The notes under the pieces were generated by a model. The model was not told the origin of the DNA. It did not search any database and saw only the letters and a list, made by a program, of their open reading frames with translations. Positions 57,375-64,000 of a stretch of 64,000 bases of DNA are shown in pieces. Source of the stretch: Candidatus Saccharimonadota bacterium (GTDB taxonomy: Bacteria > Patescibacteriota > Saccharimonadia > Saccharimonadales > Saccharimonadaceae); contig JAFWMR010000006.1 in the NCBI GenBank assembly GCA_017513905.1, forward strand, positions 39,291 through 103,290. The letters are read 5' to 3'. The position numbers and the translations under genes are program-made. Position 1 is the first letter of the stretch; the number at the start of each line of letters is the position of its first letter.

Positions 57375-59105
57375 TTAGAACAAATAATCTAGATAATCTC
57401 TGAGCATCCTAGTTCCGGATACGGTTGGTAGATATCTGGAAAGTTGGCGTTTCTGCCAGAACTCCAAATCAAAATCATTTTCCCAAGCACTAGCGGCTTC
57501 TTCCATACGCTCGTACAGGCTCTCAATCTCGTCGGCTTCATTTGAACCAGAGACGTTCAAGTAGCTATCAGAAGCAGCATCTGCGACGCCACCATCATGG
57601 GTAGAAACGAGCAAGCACATATTGCCAACATCTTTCTCCCAGCTCGTACCGCAAGCTTCAAGGCCGACGATTGGAATGTTGATGGAAACGTTTGAACCCA
57701 CCGAAAGTGCCCTTGCTAACTCTTCATCATAGTCAGCAATATAATGGACATGCGTAGAAAGATAATCATCGCCTTTAATCTTGTCGAGGACCTCATTGAG
57801 TCTAGCCATCATACGTGTATCGCCTTGGTGGACGCGACCAGTTAATATATAATGCGCATTATGATTCTGCAAAATTCTCTTCAGCTTGACGGTATCAGTA
57901 AACGGTAGCCACGGTCTCTTGTAGTCCACGAAACGACGCTTAAAATCAAACACGATTTCGTCCGGGCCAAAGTTTAGAATCTCGCCATTTTGATCTGGAC
58001 GACGAGCTAGAACCTGGTTCATAAACGCACGACCTTGGGCCTTCAAGTCTCGAACTGTCGAAGCCTCTATGAGCTCTACTTTTTCTTCGTAATCTTCAGT
58101 CGGCAAGCAGAACTTGTCCAGAATACCAGCTGTTTTGTAATACTTAACGATGTTAGGCAGCACCCAGTACGGAATGTCTACGCCATTTGTCACAGCTTTG
58201 AACTTAACCTTCTCGCCAGACAAATCATGATAGTTTGCTACACGCGCATGAAGCTTGCTTACGCCGCTGCGTAGCTCAGCAATCTCGATAGTTACAGAAG
58301 AAAGGCGAATTCTGCCATTTTCAAACTTGTCAGATAGCCATTTCTTTACGGCTTTGCTTCTGAGGTTCGGGAAAACATAGCGCTCAAACTGGTCGTAAGA
58401 GAACGAAGCTTCGGCGGCCTGTACCAACGTGTGGTTGGTATACAAAGTATGTTTACGGGTGTAAACCACAGCTTCATAGAAGTCCATACCATTCGAAGCC
58501 AATTCGTCGAGGCGGGCGAGGGCTGCAAAGAATGTCGCTACTTCGTTTAGCTGCATAATTGCAGGCTTCAAGCCAACAAGCTTCAAAGCTTGATAGCCGC
58601 CAAAACCTAACGCAACTTCCTGATATAAACGATGATCACCGCAAGAATCACCAGAATAAAGCTCACCAAAGTTTGGTTCGGTAATCGCAAGAATTCTCGT
58701 CGAGCCGAACTCCTTTTCGACGACGGATAATTCTACGAGGTCCTTATTACATTTGATGTTGACAGTATCAATCAGTTCAAATCCAAAATCTTCATAAAGC
58801 ACCGGCTTAGAAACATCAAAACTTCTGCCATTTTCAAACTTCTGGTGTAACTCGCTCGGATAAAATGGCGTCACGAGCGTCAACGGAACATTCATTTGCT
58901 CCGCAACTCTCCTCGTGTCTGCAGCAAGAATACCAAGCCCACCACCGCCACGAATACCATTTGCTTGATCATAAAGCTCAATGGTCCAATATGTATATGG
59001 ACGGTCCTCCGACAGCGATCGTGTCAAATGTTCGCGCTTAATCGCCGCATAGAACTCTTCCACATCTTCAATAGTATCTAATCTGTGCCTCGTTTTTAGA
59101 ATCAT
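57375..59105 (-). CDS. glgP: Alpha-glucan (glycogen/maltodextrin) phosphorylase, short form
   Basis: GT35-family enzyme of 576 residues that releases glucose 1-phosphate from alpha-glucans. The motifs GGGGLGILAAD (near 52), FDFKRRFVDYKRPW (near 395) and the PLP-Lys region NIPIVGLEACGTSWEKDVGN (near 475) are present; the Lys of GTSxxK is kept. Typical E. coli GlgP has over 800 residues, so this is the short AgP-type form found in some bacteria and archaea. It could use host-derived glucans or internal stores and yields the glucose 1-phosphate needed for UDP-glucose. A TAAAAT box lies 6 nt before the ATG. Confidence 0.88.
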   Translation of the reverse strand: MILKTRHRLDTIEDVEEFYAAIKREHLTRSLSEDRPYTYWTIELYDQANGIRGGGGLGILAADTRRVAEQMNVPLTLVTPFYPSELHQKFENGRSFDVSKPVLYEDFGFELIDTVNIKCNKDLVELSVVEKEFGSTRILAITEPNFGELYSGDSCGDHRLYQEVALGFGGYQALKLVGLKPAIMQLNEVATFFAALARLDELASNGMDFYEAVVYTRKHTLYTNHTLVQAAEASFSYDQFERYVFPNLRSKAVKKWLSDKFENGRIRLSSVTIEIAELRSGVSKLHARVANYHDLSGEKVKFKAVTNGVDIPYWVLPNIVKYYKTAGILDKFCLPTEDYEEKVELIEASTVRDLKAQGRAFMNQVLARRPDQNGEILNFGPDEIVFDFKRRFVDYKRPWLPFTDTVKLKRILQNHNAHYILTGRVHQGDTRMMARLNEVLDKIKGDDYLSTHVHYIADYDEELARALSVGSNVSINIPIVGLEACGTSWEKDVGNMCLLVSTHDGGVADAASDSYLNVSGSNEADEIESLYERMEEAASAWENDFDLEFWQKRQLSRYLPTVSGTRMLRDYLDYLF

Positions 59106-59146
59106 GCTACTATTTTACCATAAGCATTTTTAGAATACAACCATAA

Positions 59147-59170
59147 AGAAACCCCGCTTCAGCGGGGTAA
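59147..59170 (-). terminator. Terminator of the 84-residue gene
   Basis: CCCCGCT-GA-AGCGGGG hairpin followed by TTTCTTT on the minus strand. Confidence 0.8.
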
Positions 59171-59207
59171 TAAAAGGGAACATATGGATAAGGAATGTTC
59201 TTGCGTA

Positions 59208-59462
59208 TTATCGCAATTCGGCTGAGCGGGCCATAGTCATAAAGACGGCGGAGTCGATTTCGTCATCATTCAACATGACCTTGTGTTTCCCATACACTCT
59301 CTTCAGAGCAGCTCTCTCCTCGTCGGAAACCTTTTGGCTGTTTCCAGCAAGGATAGCGTAGTAGGCGTTGTTGCAACGGTGTTTCAATTCCGCACGCAAT
59401 TCGCGGAATTCGGTCTTATTCAACGCGTGAATGCGCTGATAGACATTACCAGTTATCTGCAT
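59208..59462 (-). CDS. Hypothetical protein, 84 residues
   Basis: Small helical protein rich in Arg, Lys and Glu (VYQRIHALNKTEFRELRAEL, DEERAALKRVYGKH). No domain recognised. The ATG at 59462 has GGAGGG 7 nt upstream. TTGACT-N17-TATAAT (59499-59527) is its promoter. Confidence 0.65.
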   Translation of the reverse strand: MQITGNVYQRIHALNKTEFRELRAELKHRCNNAYYAILAGNSQKVSDEERAALKRVYGKHKVMLNDDEIDSAVFMTMARSAELR

Positions 59463-59498
59463 CAAAGACCCTCCTCTCTTGAGATAACTATAAGTTTA

Positions 59499-59527
59499 TT
59501 ATAACACAAAATACATCAATAGTCAAA
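59499..59527 (-). promoter_or_regulatory. Promoter of the 84-residue gene
   Basis: TTGACT, 17 bp, TATAAT on the minus strand. Confidence 0.8.
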
Positions 59528-59641
59528 GATATGTAATGGCTGATTTATATCTTCTATAGTGTATTGTAGAAAATATAGACTAATTAATCACAATTTGATA
59601 AACTAAAACCAAGCATTAACATTTCGAAGGAGAAATATAAA

Positions 59642-60079
59642 ATGGATCAAAATCCAGCACCAAACCCTGCTGCTGCACCGGCGCCCGGCCCTGCACCAGC
59701 ACCCGGCCCAGCGCCTATGCCAGGCCCTGCACCAGCACCCGGCCCTGCACCTATGCCAGGCCCTGTACCAGCACCTGGCCCAGAATCAGCACCTGGCCCT
59801 GCGCCAACTCCAGCCGCCCCAACCGCTGCTCCTGCTGGCAATGAAAAACGTTTCAATAAGCACTTATTTGTGTGGTTATTTACTTGGTTTCTAGGCGGCC
59901 TTGGCGTCGATCGTTTCGTTCGTGGCCAAATCGGCTTGGGTGTTTTGAAGCTTATAACCATCGCCGGGTTCGGCATCTGGGCGCTTGTCGACTGGATTAT
60001 TGCTTTAATGAAGGCTTACGGTAGTTCTTATGGCCATGACGAAGAAATCGTCTTCGTAAACGGCAAATACACTAAATAA
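59642..60079 (+). CDS. TM2-domain protein with proline-rich N-terminus
   Basis: 145 residues. The first ~65 residues are Pro/Ala/Gly repeats (PAPGPAP, PMPGP). The rest is a TM2 domain: two helices with [22 protein letters not shown] between them, and a final [17 protein letters not shown]2 proteins are common in Saccharibacteria and other bacteria; their function is not established. The Pro-rich arm may span the envelope or bind a partner. The SD is AAGGAG. Confidence 0.88.
   Translation: MDQNPAPNPAAAPAPGPAPAPGPAPMPGPAPAPGPAPMPGPVPAPGPESAPGPAPTPAAPTAAPAGNEKRFNKHLFVWLFTWFLGGLGVDRFVRGQIGLGVLKLITIAGFGIWALVDWIIALMKAYGSSYGHDEEIVFVNGKYTK
59645..59830 (+). repeat. Pro-Ala-Gly coding repeat
   Basis: Imperfect 12-24 bp units (CCAGCACCCGGC-like) encoding PAPGPAP/PMPGPAP; it is prone to length change. 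Confidence 0.75.
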
Positions 60080-60103
60080 TATACCGTTCACATATAGCTT
60101 TAT

Positions 60104-60131
60104 AACCGCTTCCGCAGAGAGGCGGTTTTGC
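60104..60131 (+). terminator. Terminator of the TM2 gene
   Basis: AACCGC / GCGGTT stem followed by TTG, so only moderate. Confidence 0.55.
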
Positions 60132-60220
60132 TTCGCGACGCACTTTGGGAAATAACCAGTAACAATAAAAGCCGAGAATAAAGATTCGACGCCATGTTAT
60201 ACTAGAAAAAAGGAGGAAAA

Positions 60221-60631
60221 ATGGAAACAGAAAAATCTCCATCCCAAGGAGAACAAAGCTCGCAACAAGGCGAAGAATTCGAAGAGTTCAATCCATTACG
60301 TGCCGAATACAATGCGGCAATCGTCGAGGCCGGGCTCTCGGTTAGCGAAGACGCAAAAGATAAGTGGGAATCGGAAAAAGATAAACTGATAGACTTGACA
60401 GCGGAAATGATGGAATGGAAAGAAGAGCACGCTGGGTTGAGCAGTAGCGAGATTACACCGGAAGATACAGAAGCCTATAGAAAATTGGACGATAGTAGGG
60501 CAGATATAGCTATTGAACTTATGCCGGAAGATGACCTTGGGATCGGCCGTTTAAAGAAGTTCTACAGGGGCCTCGAAACGGCCGCTAGATGTAAGACTAA
60601 GCTTGATACTGAGGAATTATCGAAAAACTAA
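60221..60631 (+). CDS. Acidic hypothetical protein, 136 residues
   Basis: Soluble, strongly acidic and helical, with a Ser/Gln/Glu-rich start (SPSQGEQSSQQGEEFEEF) and a likely coiled region (KWESEKDKLIDLTAEMMEWKEE). The SD is AAAGGAGG. No family recognised. Confidence 0.65.
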   Translation: METEKSPSQGEQSSQQGEEFEEFNPLRAEYNAAIVEAGLSVSEDAKDKWESEKDKLIDLTAEMMEWKEEHAGLSSSEITPEDTEAYRKLDDSRADIAIELMPEDDLGIGRLKKFYRGLETAARCKTKLDTEELSKN

Positions 60632-60646
60632 AATAACTACAAATAC

Positions 60647-60680
60647 GAATCTCCGGCCTTATAGTCGGAGATTCTCTATA
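60647..60680 (+). terminator. Terminator
   Basis: GAATCTCCG / CGGAGATTC stem with a short T-rich end. Confidence 0.6.
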
Positions 60681-60739
60681 TTGCACATACCTACCGAGTT
60701 AACCTCGATTCAACTACTCCGCATGAGAGCGGTTTTTGT

Positions 60740-61861
60740 CTACAATACATTCAAGAAATAACCGGCAGCAATAAAAGCGGAAATGGAGACGAAGATTATA
60801 ACAATGTTGCGAATATGTATACGCTTCTCCGAATTCAAATTTGCGATAAACTCACGAATCAAAGCACTATCATGATAATACCATGGAGATTTAGCTCCAA
60901 TCCCCTCGATATTCTTAAATCCAGCATTTGTCGCAATGACACCGGCACGAAAAACATGATAGCTTGATGTTGCAAAAGCGACGTTCTCCGTGGCTTTTAT
61001 TTTTTTCTTCGAAAAACGGAAGTTTTCGGCGGTGGTTTTAGACTTGTCTTCAACAATAATCTTTGATTTCGGGATGTGTTTTTTCACAAGATAGTCGTTC
61101 ATCGAGGTTGCTTCGGCAAGCGGTTCGTCTGCGCCTTGTCCACCAGACGGAACAAAAAACAGCTCTTTTTTCGTGGATTCATTCTGTAATCTGGCAAATT
61201 CGATCGCTCGATCAATACGTCCACGCAGTAACCTTGCCGGTTTGCCATCATCCCGCATACGGCAGCCAAGGATAATAAGGTAATCCTTATTGAATTTTGG
61301 GATATGACGACGAGCCTTGAAAGAGACGAACATGGTTGCAAAAAATAAACATTCGAAGTAGCTAACAGTGATAGCAAAAAGATTTTCGATCCAAAGAGAA
61401 AAACAATACCCGGCATAAGAATGAATATTCATTAATTTGTCTAATACGTCGTAAGAGAAAAACACTGCAGCTGAACCAGTTATCAATGCAATGCAAAGCA
61501 AGATGCCGAGTAAATTCGGAAGACTTCTACCTTCTTTTTTGAGTAATACTACATTGGAAATGATTAAGAAAAGACAGAAAAACGGAAGAATCAGGAGAGT
61601 AACTATATTCGCAAAAGAAGTAAAGGAACCGATAATATAGCCCAATAAATTATATAATTCAAACCGTATATTCGATGGCCAAGTTATTATTCGAAGCACG
61701 TTAGATATAAAACAAACAGAAAAGTAAATGATTAGGCCTACAACCGAGATTACTTTATAAGAATACATGGACTGCTTAGTAATCTTTCGGAGAGCACAGA
61801 CGCAAAACACAACGAGGATTAGTTGCATAATCGTAAAGGCTATTTCTATAATCCAGAACAT
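60740..61861 (-). CDS. YdcF-like (DUF218) membrane protein
   Basis: The 373-residue protein has about six N-terminal membrane helices (1-180) and a C-terminal DUF218 domain (about 190-340): YLIILGCRMRDDGKPARLL, PSGGQGADEPLAEA, TTAENFRFS and ATSSYHVFRA. The final helix is near the end. DUF218 proteins such as SanA/ElyC affect envelope synthesis and undecaprenyl-phosphate use. A TATAAT lies 8 nt before the ATG (leaderless type). Confidence 0.85.
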   Translation of the reverse strand: MFWIIEIAFTIMQLILVVFCVCALRKITKQSMYSYKVISVVGLIIYFSVCFISNVLRIITWPSNIRFELYNLLGYIIGSFTSFANIVTLLILPFFCLFLIISNVVLLKKEGRSLPNLLGILLCIALITGSAAVFFSYDVLDKLMNIHSYAGYCFSLWIENLFAITVSYFECLFFATMFVSFKARRHIPKFNKDYLIILGCRMRDDGKPARLLRGRIDRAIEFARLQNESTKKELFFVPSGGQGADEPLAEATSMNDYLVKKHIPKSKIIVEDKSKTTAENFRFSKKKIKATENVAFATSSYHVFRAGVIATNAGFKNIEGIGAKSPWYYHDSALIREFIANLNSEKRIHIRNIVIIFVSISAFIAAGYFLNVL

Positions 61862-61937
61862 ACATACTTATTATACATATATTTCGAACGGGCGTCTCGA
61901 ACTTTTTAGACCACCGCTTGTTTTTACGCTTATGCTA

Positions 61938-61966
61938 TTGACTTTTTATCACGTTTATGCTATAAT
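61938..61966 (+). promoter_or_regulatory. Promoter of the 129-residue membrane protein gene
   Basis: TTGACT, 17 bp, TATGCTATAAT (-10 at 61961-61966). Confidence 0.8.
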
Positions 61967-62028
61967 AAAGACATGCATCAATGCGCATCACGTCGCAATT
62001 GACGAACATTCACATGGGAGGGACGAAA

Positions 62029-62418
62029 ATGAGCAACTCAAAAAGAACTATGGTATTCTGGATCGTATTCGGTATTGTTGCTATCTGTCTGATGTTTGCA
62101 ACGCTGAATTTCCGGAGCGACGAAAAAGCACCTTCAGAACAATACTATGATCAATCCGTAGTTATTGCGCGGGCGACCGGCATTGAAGCTGCCAAAGTCG
62201 CCGGTATCGAATTACCGAAAGTCACCTGGTCTGAGATCGAAGCTCAGCGCAAAGAACTGGGCGATAATCGTCCCAAGGTGTACTGGTACAGGATGTACCC
62301 GGCTGTCCTCTATACGGAGGTAAACGGAGAAGTTAGGTACCTGATCCCGGAAGATGCCATCATCGAATATGGTGACGACGAGCAGTTCTTAAAGGAATAC
62401 GCATATCTGATGCTTTGA
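62029..62418 (+). CDS. Single-pass membrane protein, unknown function
   Basis: 129 residues: one helix (VFWIVFGIVAICLMFATL) and an exported soluble domain with KVYWYRMYPAVLYTEVNGEVRYLI. No domain recognised. The start at 62029 is set by GGGAGGG 6 nt upstream. Promoter and terminator are strong. Confidence 0.7.
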   Translation: MSNSKRTMVFWIVFGIVAICLMFATLNFRSDEKAPSEQYYDQSVVIARATGIEAAKVAGIELPKVTWSEIEAQRKELGDNRPKVYWYRMYPAVLYTEVNGEVRYLIPEDAIIEYGDDEQFLKEYAYLML

Positions 62419-62433
62419 GCCACCATCCCACCC

Positions 62434-62474
62434 GGCCCCGCAAACCTTTCATAAAGGCCTGCGGGGCCTTTTCA
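62434..62474 (+). terminator. Terminator
   Basis: GGCCCCGCA / TGCGGGGCC stem followed by TTTT. Confidence 0.85.
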
Positions 62475-62509
62475 TTTTAAAAATATAGTTTAGTTCATCA
62501 CTGAATAAA

Positions 62510-62537
62510 TAAAAAATGCCCTGATGGACATTTTTCA
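62510..62537 (-). terminator. Terminator of tRNA-Leu
   Basis: Imperfect AAAAATG / CATTTTT hairpin with a T-run on the minus strand. Confidence 0.55.
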
Positions 62538-62542
62538 ATTCG

Positions 62543-62629
62543 TGGTCCCCGAGATGGGACTCGGACCCATAACCCGATAAAGGGAGCGGATTTTAAGTCC
62601 GCCGCGTATACCAATTCCGCCACTCGGGG
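62543..62629 (-). tRNA. tRNA-Leu(TAA)
   Basis: 87-nt class II tRNA. Acceptor CCCCGAG pairs with CTCGGGG, anticodon loop CTTAAAA gives TAA, long variable arm. The T-loop is TCCGAGT, with C instead of the usual U at position 55. CCA encoded. Confidence 0.93.
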
Positions 62630-62742
62630 AGCTAATCAAATTATAGCACAAATAACATCAATAATGAAATTTGAAAAAATCATTTTTTAATATATAATAG
62701 CGAAAGCTATCTGTATCTTAACAATTATATGGAGGTGATCGT

Positions 62743-63453
62743 ATGAAATTCGTTCTCAATGGCATAGTCAAACTACTCGTCGTCATGCTCTGTCTCTGCA
62801 TCATCCTTCCGAGTAACGTCTCTGCTGAAACAACGGAAACAGTATATTTTCTCCCTAAAGACAATGTCGAAGTAGCCATGAACCCGAACCGAGATTATCT
62901 TATTGTAGGCTTCGTTAATCCAATCAGCGAAGACTATATTCGGGACCTTCAGCCAGATTTGGTCTACCTTCCCAACTATGTCGACGGCGACACGATGGCC
63001 GTAGAAAAAGCCGCATATCTGGCATTCACGCGCTTGCAATGGGATCTTCGGACCAATTACGGTGTCGATATCGCTCTCTATGACGGCTATCGGACCATCG
63101 CAGACCAACAGTGGCTCATCGACAGCGGTAACGCAGTTTTTGCAACCGGCATGCCGGGCTATTCGGAACACCATACTGGTTTGCTGCTCGATGTTATCGT
63201 TCGAGTAGGAGAATACTATTACAACGAAGAGGCGGCGCCAGAAGGGATCAAAGACGCCGAAGCGTTTAGTCTCCTCCGCGAAAGGATGCCAGATTACGGC
63301 TTTATCCTTCGATACCCAGCTGGCAAAGAAGATATTACTGGAGTTGCATACACTCCCAGCGAAATACGGTTTGTCGGCAGCAAGGAAGTAGCACACGAAA
63401 TCATGGATAATAATTTATGCCTCGAAGAATATGTCAATGCGATAAATAATTGA
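62743..63453 (+). CDS. VanY-like M15 family protein with altered zinc motif
   Basis: Secreted protein of 236 residues. Signal peptide (1-28, ending VSA), then an M15B-type D-Ala-D-Ala carboxypeptidase domain: ALYDGYRT, PGYSEHHTGLLLDV with the first His and Asp zinc ligands, and YGFILRYPAGKEDITGVAYTP. Where family members have YEPWHFRYVG, with the catalytic Glu and third zinc His, this protein has YTPSEIRFVG. Both key residues are changed, so it may be inactive or bind metal differently. A GGAGGTG SD precedes the ATG. Confidence 0.85.
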   Translation: MKFVLNGIVKLLVVMLCLCIILPSNVSAETTETVYFLPKDNVEVAMNPNRDYLIVGFVNPISEDYIRDLQPDLVYLPNYVDGDTMAVEKAAYLAFTRLQWDLRTNYGVDIALYDGYRTIADQQWLIDSGNAVFATGMPGYSEHHTGLLLDVIVRVGEYYYNEEAAPEGIKDAEAFSLLRERMPDYGFILRYPAGKEDITGVAYTPSEIRFVGSKEVAHEIMDNNLCLEEYVNAINN

Positions 63454-63467
63454 CCTATACAGATAGC

Positions 63468-63497
63468 AATACGGAGCCTCATGGCTCCGTTTTTCAA
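63468..63497 (+). terminator. Terminator of the VanY-like gene
   Basis: ACGGAGCC-TCAT-GGCTCCGT followed by TTTTT. Confidence 0.9.
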
Positions 63498-63514
63498 TAC
63501 AAGCGTAATAAACG

Positions 63515-63690
63515 AACCAAAAAAGACCCCACGGGTCATTATCTGCATTTCTGGCTGGGGATGAGGGATCGCTTGATTCGAACTAAAGTTCGAATAACGA
63601 ACCCACCTGGGGGTTCGACTTCCTGATTCCTCTAACGAGGAATCTAAAAAAAGACCCTTTGGGTCATTTTTTACATTCCTGGCTGGAACT
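63515..63690. repeat. Repeated terminator and TGGCTGG blocks with four hairpins
   Basis: Two copies of a block made of AAAAAGACCC, a 3-nt loop, GGGTCATT and then CATTxCTGGCTGG, beginning near 63519 and 63646. Between them lie perfect hairpins TTCGAACT/AGTTCGAA, CGAACCC/GGGTTCG and GATTCCTC/GAGGAATC. There is no ORF. Confidence 0.6.
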
Positions 63691-63871
63691 TAAGTACATT
63701 GATAGGTACCGAAGAAGACGACAAATTCTGCATAATTAAGTCGAGAATTACGATCCTTAAACCGTTATTACAGAGGTGCGACGCGCAAGAGCTAAATCCA
63801 TGGAATCCATGGCTTTGGCTGGAGCCGGATTACAAATGCTAGCCCTTGGCGATTTTGGCAAAAATAGACGA
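63691..63871. other. Intergenic stretch without a recognised gene
   Basis: About 180 bp. It contains a near-palindrome CCATGGAATCCATGG and a third TGGCTGG, then GGCTGGAGCC. No coding frame and no complete tRNA fold was found. Confidence 0.4.
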
Positions 63872-63900
63872 TTTTACGACCCCTGTAGGGCCGTTTTTTG
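63872..63900 (+). terminator. Terminator of an unidentified plus-strand transcript
   Basis: ACGACCC-CTGT-AGGGCCGT (one mismatch) followed by six T, with no coding gene upstream since 63453. Confidence 0.6.
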
Positions 63901-63951
63901 ACTTTATGCTCGAACCGCGGTCTAATAGTCATAACTAAATAAGGAGTCGAT

Positions 63952-64000
63952 ATGAGTGACAAGAATCAACTTAACGAAGATGAAGAAAGGCAAAAACGTA
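63952..64000 (+). CDS. Start of a gene cut by the window edge
   Basis: ATG with AAGGAG 6 nt upstream. The 16 visible residues start MSDKNQLNEDEERQKR and are highly charged. The MSDKN opening is shared with the genes at 40478 and 49681. Nothing more can be said. Confidence 0.6.
   Translation, partial: MSDKNQLNEDEERQKR

Noticed and set aside
63549..63660. tRNA on the minus strand beginning at TGGCTGGGGATGAGGGAT
   Set aside because: It looks like a CCA end with T-arm bases (TTCGAAC), but no matching 5' acceptor, D-arm or anticodon arm could be folded.
1..64000. Alternative genetic code (UGA as Gly)
   Set aside because: Several well-defined genes end in TGA (for example the overlaps at 16779 and 17834), and no family motif needs UGA read-through.

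Overview
The window most resembles a host-associated member of the Candidate Phyla Radiation, probably Saccharibacteria (TM7). This is inference from gene content: a small set of housekeeping genes mixed with very large modular surface proteins (BspA-like DUF285 repeats, InlB B-repeats, an FISUMP domain), a sortase-like protein, LCP and L,D-transpeptidase wall enzymes, and one compact surface-glycan locus. UGA is used as a normal stop, which argues against the recoded Absconditabacteria/Gracilibacteria. At least fifteen genes have a -10 box (TATAAT-like) only 6-9 bases before their ATG, so many mRNAs here are probably leaderless. A second class of genes has a consensus TTGACA-N17-TATAAT promoter, a 5' UTR and a strong Shine-Dalgarno (SD) site.

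Layout. 0.1-2 kb: a DUF285 surface protein, then tRNA-Ala. 2-5.5 kb: trpS, an RluA-family pseudouridine synthase, a clamp-loader delta' subunit and a TPR membrane protein. 5.5-12 kb (minus): a DUF916-like membrane protein and a ~1,800-residue adhesin carrying an extracellular tyrosine-phosphatase domain. 12.2-26.8 kb (plus): the glycan locus, with a CapD/FlaA1-type dehydratase, an initiating phosphoglycosyl transferase, an epimerase, three glycosyltransferases, a Wzy-like polymerase, a Wzx flippase, UDP-glucuronate 4-epimerase, a nucleotidyltransferase and UDP-glucose dehydrogenase. Two HEPN-like genes (one Abi_C-like, one DUF4145-like) sit inside this locus, and each is bordered by a broken second copy of a neighbouring glycan gene end. 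26.8-35.8 kb: metallophosphoesterase, two VPDTG-anchored surface proteins, an XRE/sigma-4/alpha-CTD fusion regulator and an LCP ligase, in a region rearranged around a repeated promoter segment that includes a 95-bp perfect repeat. 36-43 kb: small hypothetical genes, a phosphoribosyltransferase-like protein, a condensation-fold acyltransferase with a membrane partner, tRNA-Tyr and an IS3-family transposase. 43-50 kb: a Vat/CatB-like acetyltransferase, two more surface proteins that share the N-terminal cassette of the first, and a GNAT enzyme. 50-64 kb: CDF transporter, L,D-transpeptidase, uracil-DNA glycosylase, VanZ-like protein, rpmG, sortase, YgjP-like protease, GT35 phosphorylase, YdcF-like and VanY-like proteins, and three tRNAs.

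How the parts fit. The glycan locus should make a uronic-acid-containing polymer from UDP-glucose via UDP-GlcA to UDP-GalA, flip and polymerise it, and the LCP protein could attach it to the wall. The sortase could anchor the VPDTG proteins to the same wall, and the L,D-transpeptidase and VanY-like proteins act on peptidoglycan. Together this is a cell-surface toolkit for an organism living on other cells. The strongest unusual signals are the two HEPN-like insertions with duplicated gene ends, the surface tyrosine phosphatase, the XRE-sigma4-alphaCTD fusion, the promoter-repeat scars, and a tRNA-Thr(UGU) with a non-canonical T-loop.
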